DNA from: Lytechinus variegatus
Taxonomy: Eukaryota; Echinodermata; Echinoidea; Temnopleuroida; Toxopneustidae
DNA: 64,000 nt
Direction of reading: 5' to 3'
Assembly (NCBI RefSeq): GCF_018143015.1
Contig: NC_054742.1
Span: forward strand, 53,825,195 to 53,889,194
Shown here: positions 1 through 13,100 of the stretch, piece by piece
Layout of the letters: every line of letters begins with the position of its first letter
How positions within the stretch are numbered: position 1 is the stretch's first letter
Made by a program: the position numbers and the translations under genes
The notes under the pieces: generated by a model
What the model was told of the DNA's origin: nothing
The model's input: only the letters and a program-made list of their open reading frames with translations
Databases searched by the model: none

Positions 1-129
1 GAAATTTGTAAAATATATTTCCCTTGAGAGTCAAGGGAAAATGTAAAACGTTGTTATACGCCTCCCCCCGGGGGGGGGGGTTATACGGTTGATCTTGCCT
101 GCATTGTCTTTTCTCTCCCCTGTCGGTTG

Positions 130-300
130 AATAAACAATTTGTCTTCTTTTCCTTCTTTCTTTTTCGTTTCCCTTCTTCTTCCATCTTTTTCTTCTTATT
201 CTTCTTTCTCTTATATTTCTTCTCCTCCTGCTCCTCCTTTTCTTCTTCTTCTTCTTTTTCTTCTGCTTCTTCTTCTTCTACTACTCTTGTCTGTCTGCCT
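130..300. repeat. CTT-rich polypyrimidine tract
   Basis: Nearly pure C/T on the + strand with CTT-type triplets. Reading frames across it are low-complexity and not taken as genes. A similar CTTT/CTCT tract lies at 6090-6370. Confidence 0.8.
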
Positions 301-743
301 TTGTGTCTAGGCAAAAGAAAAGACAAGACAATTAGAGCCATGCTTCTAAACCTGCAGCATTTTTTTTGTCAGGGTTTCGGTTCTGAATCTGAAACATATC
401 ACTTCATTACGAGAAAATGATTTTTAGTCATCTTGAACTAAAAAAATGGCTGGTGTCATACACTTAAACTTCTGGAAACACATAATTCTGCTATTGTTAA
501 TAGATTTTCCTCGAACCTTTAATAAATTACATCTACATGTATTTTCTCAACAATCAATTTTTAGAGCATGCATGGAGCTACAGTGTATGGATTCAGGTAG
601 TTTAGTGAGGGGATGCTGGGTTGCAAGACGACACATTCACCTCCCCTTATTAAAATCAAATGGACACAGCTACAGGTGTTCACATTTCTTTAATTATTTG
701 ATGTGAAGTTATTCAACCTATCAATGAGCACATTTACAAAAAC

Positions 744-1265
744 GCCCCTGTAGGCATGTCAAAAAAATGTATACCCCTCCGTTTTATCCCCTTATGTCAC
801 AAATTGAGACGTCGCGACGTCTCAATTTATTACTTATTACTGATTTCAAACTTATAACAAAAAAAAATGGAGACGGGGGGGGGGGGGCTGGGTGGGCTTC
901 AGCCCCTTCTCCAAAACCTGGTACAAAAACATGACAAATTAACATCTGATTGTGATTTTTTCCATGGTCAGCCACCCCCCCCCCTCGGAGCTTTCAAAAC
1001 CGTCTGCGCCCCCAGCGCCCCTGTAAGCATGTCAAAAAATGTATACCGCTCCGTTTTATCCCCTTATGTCACAAATTGAGACGTCGCCCCGACGTCTCAA
1101 TTTTTTGTAATAAGTTTTCGAGACGGGGGGGGGGGCTGGGTAGGCTTCAGCCCCCTTCTCCAAGACCGTGGACAAAACATGACAAATTAACATCAGATTG
1201 TGATTTTTTGCATGGTCAGCCACCCCCCCCCCGGCGCTTTCAAAATCGTCTGCGGCCCCTATTAA
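744..1265. repeat. Two-copy ~260-bp tandem repeat with palindrome and G/C tracts
   Basis: Unit 1 (about 744-1014) and unit 2 (about 1015-1265) share GCATGTCAAAAAA, CCGTTTTATCCCCTTATGTC, a hairpin, a G tract, CATGACAAATTAACATC, TGGTCAGCCACCCCC and CTTTCAAAA. Unit 1 has a perfect 28-bp palindrome at 801-828; unit 2 has the same arms around a 3-base loop at 1073-1103. The internal sequence resembles the MITE at 2464-2612. Confidence 0.8.
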
Positions 1266-1712
1266 TGTTCATAATTATGCAACCACCTGTAACTCTTTGC
1301 ACGCTTAATTATTTTTGGGTGATAGAAATGACAACTGTTTCCATTTTATTTTCTTAAATTCAAGATATCCATATTGCATCATTTATACTTATGCTACTGG
1401 TATTTCTTTCATTCTAATTTTCTACCTTTACAGGTGCTGCAAACTACATAATGAAAAGAACTAAAAATTGAGATACGAAATTATCGAAATTGTACTCTTA
1501 AAGAGGAAAAGAGGGTAGTTTTTCAAACTTTGGTAAGTCATACGTGGAAGAAAGATACCCTATCATGAAAATATGAATCATATTCTATATATATATATAT
1601 ATATACACAACAAAAAAAGTAAGTCCCCCCTAATTTAAATCAAATTGCTGTAACTTTTGAACGGAATCATTTTGAGATATGATGATATTTGGTAGGTGGT
1701 TTTCTACACTCA

Positions 1713-2217
1713 TTAAAGGGGAAGTTCACCCTGACAAAAAGTTTATTGTAAAAATAGCAGAAAAAATAATAAAAAATATTGCCGAGGGTTTGAGAAAAAT
1801 TCATCAAATAATTAAAAAGTTATTAGAATTTCAATTATTTGATTTGTGACGTCATATGCGAGCAGCATTCCTACATAGCGAATGGTAAAAAATCAATGAA
1901 ATGTCATTTTCTCAGAAAATTGAAAATGGTTTTCACTGTAACTTTTGTATATCAATAGACAAATCGTTTCACACCCGATCATGAATAGAAAACAAAATTA
2001 AGTCATCAGGAACCATACAAAATTTGAAATTCATGCATTTTATATTACATAACACATGGGGCAGCTGCTCGTTTATGACGTCACAAATCCAGAATTTTAA
2101 ACTCTAATAACTTTCTTACTCTTTAACGGATTTTCCTCAAACCTTCACCAATAATTTTTACTATTTTCTCTGCTATTTTTACAACAAAGTTTTCTTCAGG
2201 GTGAACTTCCCCTTTAA
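1713..2217. mobile_element. Foldback MITE, TTAA-flanked (piggyBac-like ends)
   Basis: The ends are TTAA-AGGGGAAGTTCACCCTG and its inverse CAGGGTGAACTTCCCCT-TTAA. Long inverted arms are visible, for example GAGGGTTTGAGAAAAATTCA against TTTTCCTCAAACCTTCACC. 505 bp, no coding. TTAA duplication is the hallmark of piggyBac transposition, so the class is inferred from the ends. Confidence 0.8.
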
Positions 2218-2463
2218 GCAACTCCTGGGGGAAAATGGGATTGATCGGTTGAGTCATGCATGAGTAATTAAAGATTGAATCAAAAGTGACCATTTTTGAA
2301 AGTCACAAGAGTCGTTTTTCAGATTGTGCAAATACAAAGTAAGGCAAAAGTTGTTTTTAGGTGCATTTTATGGTGTGAATGCTGGTTTACTATATCCATC
2401 ATTTAGCCACTCCACGCACAATTTTGATATCGTATGTTCATGGTTGAGTGAGCACAATATTGC

Positions 2464-2612
2464 AGGGGCCGCGGAAGCGGGGGGCCCACTTTTTCCCAAA
2501 GCATGTACAAAAATTTAAAAGTGACCATACAATTGTGATTTTTTGCATGGTCAGCCCCCCCCCACTTTGGCTCAGCCCCTCCCCCACATTTTGAAAACAG
2601 TTCCGCGGCCCC
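2464..2612. mobile_element. Small poly-G MITE (GGGGCCGCGGAA ends)
   Basis: GGGGCCGCGGAA at the left pairs with TTCCGCGGCCCC at the right. The inner part (GTGACCATACAATTGTGATT, TTTTGCATGGTCAGCC) is shared with the 744-1265 repeat. Confidence 0.6.
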
Positions 2613-4199
2613 TGTATTGTGATGTATCATCATAGCGGTTTTGGGGTAGTATCCTCTACAACTTGTTAGGTCGTATTAAAGTTTGAAAATATTGGTGGCT
2701 CCCCAGATTGCAGGCCCCTCTCCCATGTTTTGATTCTGGATCCACCACTGATTTGTCCATAAACAAAACTGATCATAAGAAAATGTTAGGAAAGGAATAC
2801 ATTTATGCAGTATAAAGAGTATTCATTCTAAGTTTTCGAATGTGCTCGCTCAACCATGAAAATGTTAAAAGTTCGGAAAGTGTGTGGTGATAGAAATGAT
2901 GGATGATAAAAACAACAGCAATTAAAGTCACATTTGAAACCGAATTTGCCCCCAATATTCACCTTATTACCCTTTACAATGAGTCTGTGACATTGAAAAT
3001 ACCCATTTTACCACTTTGATGCGTGCTCACTCATCCATAAATAAACAAATCGATTTCATTTTTGCACAGAATTCTGCCCATAGGTTGATAAACATTACTG
3101 CCAAATGACATTGCTAAAGACAGCCTTGAAAAAAGTTCCACCATATTGAATAAGGGGTTACTTATTCTTAAACATATGCACCCATAATGTACACAAGTCT
3201 ATGAGAGAGGAAGTCAACATTTTAACAAATATGAAATGAGGGTTTGTTTCATGGACGGTTTTTGTTACTTCTGCCAACAGTTATCTCATGAAACTTCGCA
3301 CATGGCTTCAGAGTAACACTATCCAAAAGGTGCGCACACCAAAATAACCATTCGATACGGCACAGAGTGGGGCCAAGGCCTTGAATTTTCTTCTCATCTG
3401 CATAATTTTCAAATATTGTGTGCTCACTGATGCATTAAACATCGAAATTTCTATAAAAATAAAATCAAATGAACCATGCAAGGAGGTTTGTGACAGATAT
3501 TCATCGTTACAAATTGCATTTTTTCCAATAACGTAAAAAAGAGTTAATGACATTCCACATGTTCATTCAAGCGTGAATGTTTAATTAAACGCCTTTGAAT
3601 CATTGAAGCATGTTAATTGGTCATGAACATAACGAAAAAGTTGATAGAAGATCATTTTCAGTTACCAAAATGAAACAATACTTGACAATGATATTTGAAA
3701 ATCGTATTTTTATTTTCAATTAATGTTCATTGAACCGTGAAAAGATGAATATCGTTGCAAATACTCTTAATTCCCAAAATAACTGTCACCATATTCTATC
3801 ACTTTGATTGATAAAAATGTGTTAAAAATCCAATTATAGCAAATTTGGACTTGTGTTTATTCAACCGTGAAATTTAGCCAAAAAAGTTGTATTGTCTTTT
3901 AGAAAGTACCTTTTACAAGCCTTCTGACTATTTTTCATGATGAGAATGAGGAATCAGTTCCAATAAAATGGAAACAAAGTCATAATAATTGGCTTGTGAC
4001 TTTTGAAAAGTGACATTTTTGCCTTCTGACGGTGCTCACTGAAGCATGACGTAAAATACGTCCATAACATTTACTCAGAGGGTAGCTTATAAAATTACCT
4101 ACACGCTCATGTAAAAATATATCAAAAACACGAATTGGTTCGGAAATTATTGATGTTTGTTCAAGGGGGAACTTACTTTTTTTTGTTGTGTATAGATCT

Positions 4200-6880
4200 A
4201 TTCTACGCCAAAATACGTGGGGGAGCTTTAAATATATACATGTACATATATATATTTTATATGGAGTACCTGAGTAGGATCGGAGATCGAAGTAGGGTCC
4301 ATTTTAAATGTCTGTGTATTGTATATGTAATTTAAAGATATCATTTTATTCGTTTCTTCCAGTGACATCAACATTTACATACGGTACGGTGATAAACTAC
4401 AAATACACAATAATACGCACAAGGGCGTATAACAGGGTCGGTGGCCAAAGTCCCGAGCGAGCGACAAGAAAATAAAATTTTCATGAAAATCTAACTTTGA
4501 GATTGATTTTGACAAGGTATTCAGAAAATAACATCGTATATTATCATCTTCCTTTCCTTTTTTGTTCTCGTTTGTAGAAATTTTTAGGGCCAGTGCTATT
4601 CAGAATAGGGTCCGAGGCAGTGGTGGCACCAAGGGGGGGGGATCAACACACCTTTTGCCTACCGGTACTCCACATAATTGAGCGAGAAGCGTGATCTAAT
4701 ATTGTTATTTGAAATGTAGGCACTACTGACTTGAAAAGGGACAAGCTGTTTGCATTGGATCATGAAGATGCTATTTCACCACTGAATAAATAATGCTAGC
4801 ACGAAGCGCGAGCCGAAATTTGTTGATATCCTTAGAGGATAACCGGACGTTCTTATAAGCACTTTTTGTTATCATGAAGTGGACGGCTATCTAACTAAAC
4901 AATAATGCGAGTGCGTATATAGCCGGGTATAGTGCGAGCTGAAAATCTTTGGTTTATTAAAATTATGATTACACATGCAGGATAAGTATCTCGCTAAAAA
5001 TAATAATGAATACTTTAATCGCGAGAAGCATATTGGCCCGAATTCACAAGGTGGACTAAATTATACCTGGGGTATAAAACGCGTCATTTGACGTCATTTT
5101 AATCAATGGACTAAAGTTAGCACCGGGGTATAACTCAGCTGTGGGTTAATTAACCCCGGGTGCTTAAGTTAGTCCATGGATTAGTTAGTCCACCGTTTAT
5201 GAATAGCGCGGTGGACTAACTTTATACCCGGGTGTTACCCCCGACTAAATTTAACCCCGGTATAACTTTAGTCGACCTTTGTGAATACGGGCCATTGACT
5301 TTAACACTGGATTTTTAAGCCCCATGTGAACAGATGATTTACTTAATTTTAGAGCCCGTAGCGCTAGCGAAATTTGAATGAACTGAAGATTTATGTTGAC
5401 AAAAATTGTTGGGAGCTAACAGCGAATGGATGAGAATCAGCTTTAGTGCTTATGACAACATTTACTCTACATTTTTTTTTATTTTTCAAAATTTAGGGGG
5501 AGCAAGAGGGGGCCAATCCACTGGGGACAAACGCCCCCGTTCCCCCGTGGTACTATTACTGATGCGGAGCCCCGGAAGTTCTTCTAATATTTTTAAACAT
5601 TGCAGATGGCCATTTTTTTTTATCAAACCGCGGTAACATACACAACACATAACTTCAAAGCAGTTGCGGATAATAAACAAAACATTTTGAGGCAATACAA
5701 TATAGCAAATGTGGTAAATTTGTAAAAAAGTTGCAAGCGAGCGTTGCGAGCAAGAAAAATTTGGCCATTTGAAATGATTTTGAAATGAAACTCTAGTTAT
5801 GTGATAGTATTTTTTTTCTTTTTCATGACCTATCACGATAGTATAGTTATAGTGATAGAAGGTGTTTCATGGTAAATCTGGTAGGCGTAAAGTTTAAATT
5901 ATAGGGGATATAACTAGCCATTGGCTAAGGATTTTTTCCTGATTGCGACCATTAATGCATAAGTTTAACAAGCTCATCCACCTGTCTTCCCCGTTCCTTA
6001 TATTTTTCAATATTCAGCAGCCCGGTTGTGTTATTAACTTTCTTGTCCCGTTTCTTCATATTCTGATTTTTCAATTTAGCCTTTGGCTCTGCCTTCATTT
6101 CTCGTTTCACTTTGCCTCTTTCTCCCATTTCCCCGACATTCTTGCTTGCTTGAGTCATATTTGATTTTATATCCCTCTCTTGCTAATCATGCTAATGTAA
6201 TAGTATTTCAGGATACCTTGTACTTTCTCAAATGTTCTTTTCTTCCTTTTCCCGCTTTCTTTCAATTTTCTCTCTCTGTATTCTTTTTCCTGTGCTTTTC
6301 TTTTCACATTTTCTTTCTTTCTTTCTTTCTTTCTCTCTCTCTCCCTCTCTCTTTCTTTCTTTCTTTCTCGAAATTTTTTCCAAGTGAAATCCGCTGGGGG
6401 GGGGGGGCAGCTTGCCCCTTTGCCCCCGCCTGTTACGCCACTGAATACATGTACACACCAAGGTAACCACGCAGTAACACTTAAACTGGACAAGTACTTA
6501 TCAACATAAGGGATAGGTTTATAAATCATTTCACTAAAGAAGACTTGTCATTTCCTATCTTCCTTTTCTATTAAAAATGAAAAAGAAAAATGAGAAAAGA
6601 AAGAAGAAAAAACTGACAAGATCGTGACCCTGAGCACAAAACTTCATATTTACAGGAGGGGCGTGGCCGGTGCACCGCGTTGGGGAGTCGGATTTCAGTT
6701 TGATCTAAGCTGGAAACCGGGGCTGGAAAAAGTACCGGTAGTGGAGTTTATGGAGTTTTATTATCTTTCTTTGAGATTCAAACACAGATATGTCAAAGAT
6801 AGTTAAAAAATATACTTTAATTGTTATGAAACTGATTTGGAAGATAGAGCATTGGACGTGAAATATTTGTCATTGGCAAC
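4200..6880. other. Intergenic, no gene seen
   Basis: Outside the 5035-5293 MITE this holds scattered repeat pieces, such as the GAGCGAGC-rich stretches at about 4456 and 5733, G-runs near 4635, 5495 and 6397, and the CTTT microsatellite 6300-6370. No open frame has protein-like composition. Confidence 0.6.
5035..5293. mobile_element. MITE with GGCCCGTATTCACAA-type ends
   Basis: GGCCCGAATTCACAAGGTGG at 5035 pairs with ACCTTTGTGAATACGGGCC ending at 5293. The inside is a chain of short inverted copies of GTGGACTAA and TTAGTCCAC with GGGTATAA words, able to form a multi-stem fold. No coding. Confidence 0.7.
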
Positions 6881-6946
6881 ACTAGAAATTGATTGCCGAT
6901 ACCATACAACGGATCCGCGGATCGCGCGGAACTCACAATTTTTTTT

Positions 6947-7117
6947 CCCTACCGTTATTGCGTAAAATTGCAGAATTTCACCCAGGAAGCGACTTGTGCG
7001 AGAGGCTACACAGAACACACGCAGTACGCATGCGCGTGGACTTCAAACGTCTTCAACTTAACTATATAGTATAGTAGCGTAGTATAGTACGAATACTTAC
7101 GCTGCAACAGTGCAAGC
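6947..7117 (+). promoter_or_regulatory. Putative gene 1 proximal promoter
   Basis: A locally GC-rich stretch just before the gene 1 ATG. It contains an NRF1-like word (ACGCATGCGCG at 7026-7036) and a 62-bp block (6947-7008) repeated with about three mismatches in inverted orientation at 32406-32467, near the start of gene 2. The promoter role is inference from position and the NRF1-like motif; no TATA box is clear. Confidence 0.4.
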
Positions 7118-7159
7118 ATGGCTGAATGTAAAGGTGTCACTATCCCTGAAAGAGTACTG
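7118..7159 (+). CDS. Gene 1 exon 1 (start exon)
   Basis: An ATG opens 14 codons (MAECKGVTIPERVL), followed by the donor GTATGT in phase 0, which matches the phase 0 acceptor of exon 2. It is short, so the start is inferred from frame, donor quality and the promoter-like sequence upstream. Confidence 0.6.
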
Positions 7160-10100
7160 GTATGTTAACTCTCTCTGTCTTGACTCTTGTTTTGTTATTG
7201 CAGTTTTGTAATATAGGTCTAACTAGATCTAACGTGAGTTTAATTTAAAATAGAATGAGATCGAATTATCAATTCAGATATCATCATGGATATAGGCTGG
7301 ATCTAGTAGTAGGCCTAGCCCTAGTAATAGTATAGCCTAGGCCCTAGCCTAGGCCTAGCACTATAATCTAGGCCTATAGCTAGGCCTATAATTTTATAGT
7401 TAGGCCCTAGCCCTAGGCTCTAACTTTTTTTAGATCTAAAATTTTTAAAAATGACTTCAAATTAAGACCAATCATTTTCAACTTCAAGGACAATCAGGTC
7501 CATTGCAACAGAGCTATTTAAAGTATTTTGGACTCTTGACTTGTTCATCCTCTCAATTCTCTGTCTCACTTCTTCTTCTTCCAGTAGTGTGCATAAACCT
7601 CCACGGAGTATCGTCGCACAACAGTTGGTTGTCTATCGGCTAATTAAACGTGTTGCTCGTAGCAAAGCTCGATGAAAATAAGTCCAAAAACGAACGCATA
7701 TACACTATATACAAATTGTTCTCATATTTTGAGTTAGTTTAAGACGACATCTCTGACTCGTGTCTTGAAGATGTCGATTGATGGTGAGATGACCACATTT
7801 TCAGGTAGACCGTTCCACAAACGGATGGTGTTTGGGAAGAACGTATCCTTCAGTAGTGATGTGCGTGATCGTGGATTAGAAATCTCTTGCTGTGGCCTCT
7901 GGTTGGAGTGTTGAGCGGTACCAACTGGTCGTCGGGGATGTCAATCAGATGGTTGGTGATTCGGTACATCATAGTAAGCTTTGACACTGCTCTACGATGT
8001 TGCAGGGTCTTCCACTGAAGCGCATCAATCATGGTTGTGACGCTACATCGTCTTGAGTAATTGTTCATCACATAGCGAGCTGCACTCCGTTGCACAGATT
8101 CTGCCTTGGAAATGGCTTTGCTGGTGTGGGGATCCCACACACAACTTGCATACTCCACGATAGGTCGAACAAGTGTGTTGTAACAGGCAGCTTTGGTTTC
8201 CTTGGAGCATGACTTACCGGGCAAGTTTCTCCTTAAGAAGCCAAGTGTCTTCATTCCCTTTTTGGTAATGTTGTCATGGAACTTGTTGTCATGGAACTCA
8301 CAGTCACAGCCTATCCCCATAGCATAGTCATACTATACTAGGCCTATAGGCTATACATTGTACACAATGTCTGTGATCTTACTCAGATTCACAGAAAATC
8401 TCACGCATAGCTGGTCTTTGAACTTGGCATCTCTGGTCCAATCCCATTTTACATGGGAGCCGACTTCCATCCAAGTTCCATGCAAAAAAACTGTGTTTCA
8501 ACTTTCATACTGTGTGCGTGTGTGTGTGTGTGTGTGATACATGTGTGTCTCACTGTATACATAACCCGGAATCTTATGAACATTTATTCTGGCTTTGTAA
8601 TGATGTTAAAGCTTTATGGCAGAGGGTCATTGAAAAACTTAATTTGATAAAGCTTCAAAATGCAGAGTGGAAAGATATACATGTGGGAATTAATGGATCC
8701 GATCTTGAAGTGAAATTTTGTAACACGGTAATCTTTTTAATGAAATATATCATTTTTAGATCAAGGTCAGAAGGTAGAGTTCCTACTCAAGAAGAGAGTA
8801 TTCAGAGAGTCGTAGAATATCGAAATGAAGAAAAAGCAATAGCTATTAAAAGGAACAAGTTAGACAAGCATTTATTAAAATGGGAGAGAATGTACCGAAA
8901 TGGCAGGACTGAGGGCGATATCCAGGTGTGATTTGGGAGAAAGTGACTGTGTAGGTGTGTACGTGTGTGAGGGTGAGTGTGTGTATGTGAGGGTGTGTGT
9001 ATGTGTGTTTTGGGGGAGGGATAATGAAGTTTTCCTTTGGGATGGGTGATTCTTTGGGATGTTTTTTTTTTTTTTACTTGTCGATTTCTTTTTTTGATTT
9101 GCTTTGTTTTTGATGAGTGCAAGCCAAGTAATCTCATATAGTTTTAAATCATTGTTGAATATTTGATACATGAAAGGAAAAGTGTTAGGCATATTATATG
9201 TATTTTTTAAGGGGATCCTAGTGTCAGTATATCTATTTGTTAATTGGTTTGTTTTGGATTTGGGTCTACTTTGTTTTGTTCTTTCTTTGTATTCCATGTA
9301 TAAATAGCCCTCCACAAATGTGCAAGGGAAGACTTTTTGATTGGGGCGGGGGGGGGGGGGGGGGGGGAGGAGTGGTGTTTCAACCATTTTTATAACTGAT
9401 TTCATTGTTTCTCCTTTAAGTTATATATGATTTATGCTTGTATTAAGTTAGTGAAAAAAGTCCAAATATGAAATGTAAAATATTATGTGTTTTGAAATGT
9501 TAAATTGAAATGTTATATATTTTTGTTCATGGAATCAGAATAAAACAATATGAAAAAAAAAAATACATGTGATACATGTGTGTCTCACAATAGGTGAAAT
9601 ATATCATGCAATTCCAGGTGATTGGAGAAATGATTTAGGTTCGATACAATTTTGTGAGATAGACTTAATTATAATATAGGCATAAACTTGCTTCTGTTGG
9701 GGAGGGAAATTAGCTTTAAGGAGGTATTATCAAGAAAAATATATGAATATATTATTAAAGAATTGCAAAAGTCATATGATTTACAGATAAGAGATGGACA
9801 AAATAATTATAATTATACAGAGAAAGAAATTAGTGAATGTTTTTTTAGACCAAGAATAACATTATTAATTGGGAGACAGGGAATTTCAATTTAAGCCTCT
9901 GCATGGGGCAACTTACACTAAAGTTAATTTATTTAGATTTGGATTTGTCGAAGATAATCTCTGTTCGTACTGTAAACGGGAAACGGAAACATATTCATAT
10001 ATATTTTTGTCTTGCTTAAAGGTCAAACTGATATGGGAACCTTTGATACAGCGATTTGAATTAGATGAAATAAAGGACTTGAATTGGCGGGATATATTTG

Positions 10101-13100
10101 TTGGTTTGTCAGGCAATACAAATAGAATAAAAAGTTGTAATACTATTATCTTTATGGTAAAATATATATTTATATTTAGAAAGGAGGGGGTTTTACCAAC
10201 CATTGATGATATACATCAACTTATTTTAGAATATAAGGATCAAGAAAAGAAAATAGCTATTAAAATGGGGAAATTAGGGCGGCACTTGCAAAAATGGGAA
10301 ACAGTAAAATTGTGACAAGGTTAAGTTGTAAGTCTTTATTTACTTTCAATACATGTAATGCCTCTCCCGTGAGCTTGTTATATTCAAAATTGTTCATCGA
10401 ATTGTTTTTGTACTTTTAAACATGATTTGTTTATAATGAGTGTGAGCAGATCTTCTGGGCAGTGGTGTGTTGGGTGTGTGTGTGTATGTGTTTTTGGGTG
10501 TGTTGTGGTGGGGGAGGGGGAAGTTTGGTCTTTAAGCATTTTTATAATAACTGATTTCATTGTTTTTTTTAAAGATATGACTCATGATTTTGTTAAGTTA
10601 GTGGAAAAAAGTGAAAATATGAAGTGTAAAGTATATGATTTGAAATGTTAAATTGAAATGTTATGTAACTATTTGTTCATGAAATCAGAATAAAAACATT
10701 ATTAAAAAAAAATAGTCTCTAGATAACCTAAAGCCAAGGCAAAAGCCAATACAATTACAAGTTAAAGTGATGTTCAGTAGATCTAGTCTGGTAGGGTAGA
10801 CTAGAGGGCTCCCAAAGAAGAAAATTATTTTAGCTAGCAGGTACAAAAATACAAAATAGTAGGAAACCTGCTCTATGATTATGAATATTGAAGCCGAATA
10901 TTAATTTACAAAGACACTTTGCCATTTGAGGAAAATTGGTCCAAAAATGGCTGATATAACAAGAAAAAAATATTCAAATTATCGTCCGAGAATCCTCAGA
11001 CGACAATTCTGATTTGAAAATAGCAGAACATTATTTACATGCTAAACGTATGTGCTGATTGGGCTATTTTTGGGTAATTTTAAATCATTTATATGTGAGG
11101 ATTATGGTCATTTTACATTAGCAAACATCATAACATGTATTTTCTAATACATCGTTGAAAATTTGAATTGACTATCAAAGTATCCATACATGTATTTGGA
11201 GGAAATTTATAAATATATGAATCGATCATAATTATAATCGATTGTTCATTGATTCAACCCATTTTGTTCTCTAATACGCAAAAGCAGTCTACAATATAAA
11301 AATCATAATTTTCTAAAATTGCTAAATAAGAGTTCTTGTAATTGTCTAGCATATCCTATCCATTGATTTCAATGCATTTAAATTGAATCTACTAATACTA
11401 GATCTAGATCTACCTTGCAATTTAACCAAATAATGAATGAAACACTGAAAAGACTCCATTTTGTTCCTGATGCTGATCATGTACTTGATAACTAAAGTGC
11501 AGCATGCTTTCAGAAAAAAAAGAAGAAGTCTGAACTTGCTTGAATATTAACTTGCTTTCATGTAAAATTATGCCAAGACTCAAGAGGCAAGATATGAAAA
11601 ATGTAGATTCTAACTAGGGACTCTGAACTTTTTCACACCTTGTTGTTTTCATGAAGATGCAATTTGGAGAAAACTTTGAATGAGGCATAAACTTCAAACA
11701 GAAACAAACATAATCTATAATTGTGATTTTTATTTTACATTTCAGGCTGTCCTCCCCAGTGGCATTACTTACCATGCTTGTAATCTTGAAATTGAATCCT
11801 TCAATGAGAATGAAGTTCATTTTCGTACAACTCTGTGGCTGAATCTGAGCACCAAAGAAGAATTTGAAGAATGGTTGCAAAGTTTTCAAGAGACTTCTCA
11901 CGTGACTTGGCGGGTCAGGCGGACAGTTCCAACAGACGGAGTTAAAGTATTGTTCAAGGTATTCACTCTAACTTTGTTCATGTTTAATGTCCCTGAGACC
12001 CTGACCCCCACTAGGGACTGAACCCATGGTCCCTATGAGGGCAGTCCTTGTGATCCCCAGCTTTTGTATATTTTTTTCTTGTTGCCCACTATCATGCCTG
12101 TTAAAGATGTAGTGTTTTTCAATTGCAGCCCAAAACTTGACACTGAAAAAATATAGGCCTAATAGTGATTAGGCTAAATGTTATAGATATAAAATATCCT
12201 ACCTGTGTACATACCTTTTTGTAACTTAATACCATAATGAAAAAAATTATAAAGAAAATATGTAACTGGAAATAAACTTAATGGAATATAAATTTCATAG
12301 TATTATAAAGAATGTTTTGTTTTAATTTCTAAGTACGTTAAACTTTATAAGAATCCACTATCTTCATCATTTTCATCATTACTATTATTATTATTATTAT
12401 TACTATTATTATTTTTAAAGGGATTGTTCAGTAGTGGATCCGAACTCAAAATTTTCTCCAAACCTCATTTTAACAGTAAATTTTATTGATAAACTGCTTA
12501 TAAACACCATTTGAAACTATTTGGTAATTTAATTTTTCCTTCTAGAAGCGATGTTTGGGCCAAAACTGAATAAATGTGTTGTAATCGATCATCTATGATC
12601 GATTCAATGACAATCTTTTACAAAGTATTAAAAAGGTATCTGCTGTTGTATGGCATCATTGATAACATGTATTGACACAAAAGTAGTATTGAAATCAATC
12701 AAGAATAACGAAATATGTGTAAATAGTGCAGATTTTCTTTAAAACGGCTCATTCGAATTCGAGTAAAAAACGACGGCCACGTCTTTTACTCGATTAATGT
12801 ATTTGATATTTCAGCCATTCCTGAATGGATTTTCCTCAAACAAAGATCAATTTCATTTGTAAGTTATCATTATGCATCAATATTTGTGGCAGTTTCTATT
12901 CCAAATGCTGAAATAATTTTCTTCCTGAAGCGCCCTCTCACCCACTACTGAACTTCCCTTTAAGTAGTAGTAGAAGTAATAGTTACTGTATTTTTATCAA
13001 AATACATTCTTCCTTCATGTCAAATTCCATGGTGTTTAGATAGAGCAGGCTACAAATGTGATTTAATAACTTTTAATGAAAGTTGGTTATTTGTTTGGAC

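Larger units (their letters stand above)
1602..4194. mobile_element. Large non-autonomous element, TIR TATACACAACAAAAAAAGTA
   Basis: The left end (1602-1627) and the reverse complement of the right end (about 4166-4194) share TATACACAACAAAAAAA then GTAAGT and a C run. Inside, a degenerate unit around TGTTCATTCAACCGTGAA recurs at about 2429, 2843, 3024, 3419, 3557, 3722, 3855 and 4031. No coding sequence is seen. Two smaller elements (1713-2217 and 2464-2612) are nested in it. Confidence 0.65.

Noticed and set aside
127..420. Open frames on both strands across the CTT-rich tract
   Set aside because: Poly-F/S and poly-K/E products of a polypyrimidine tract; no protein-like composition.
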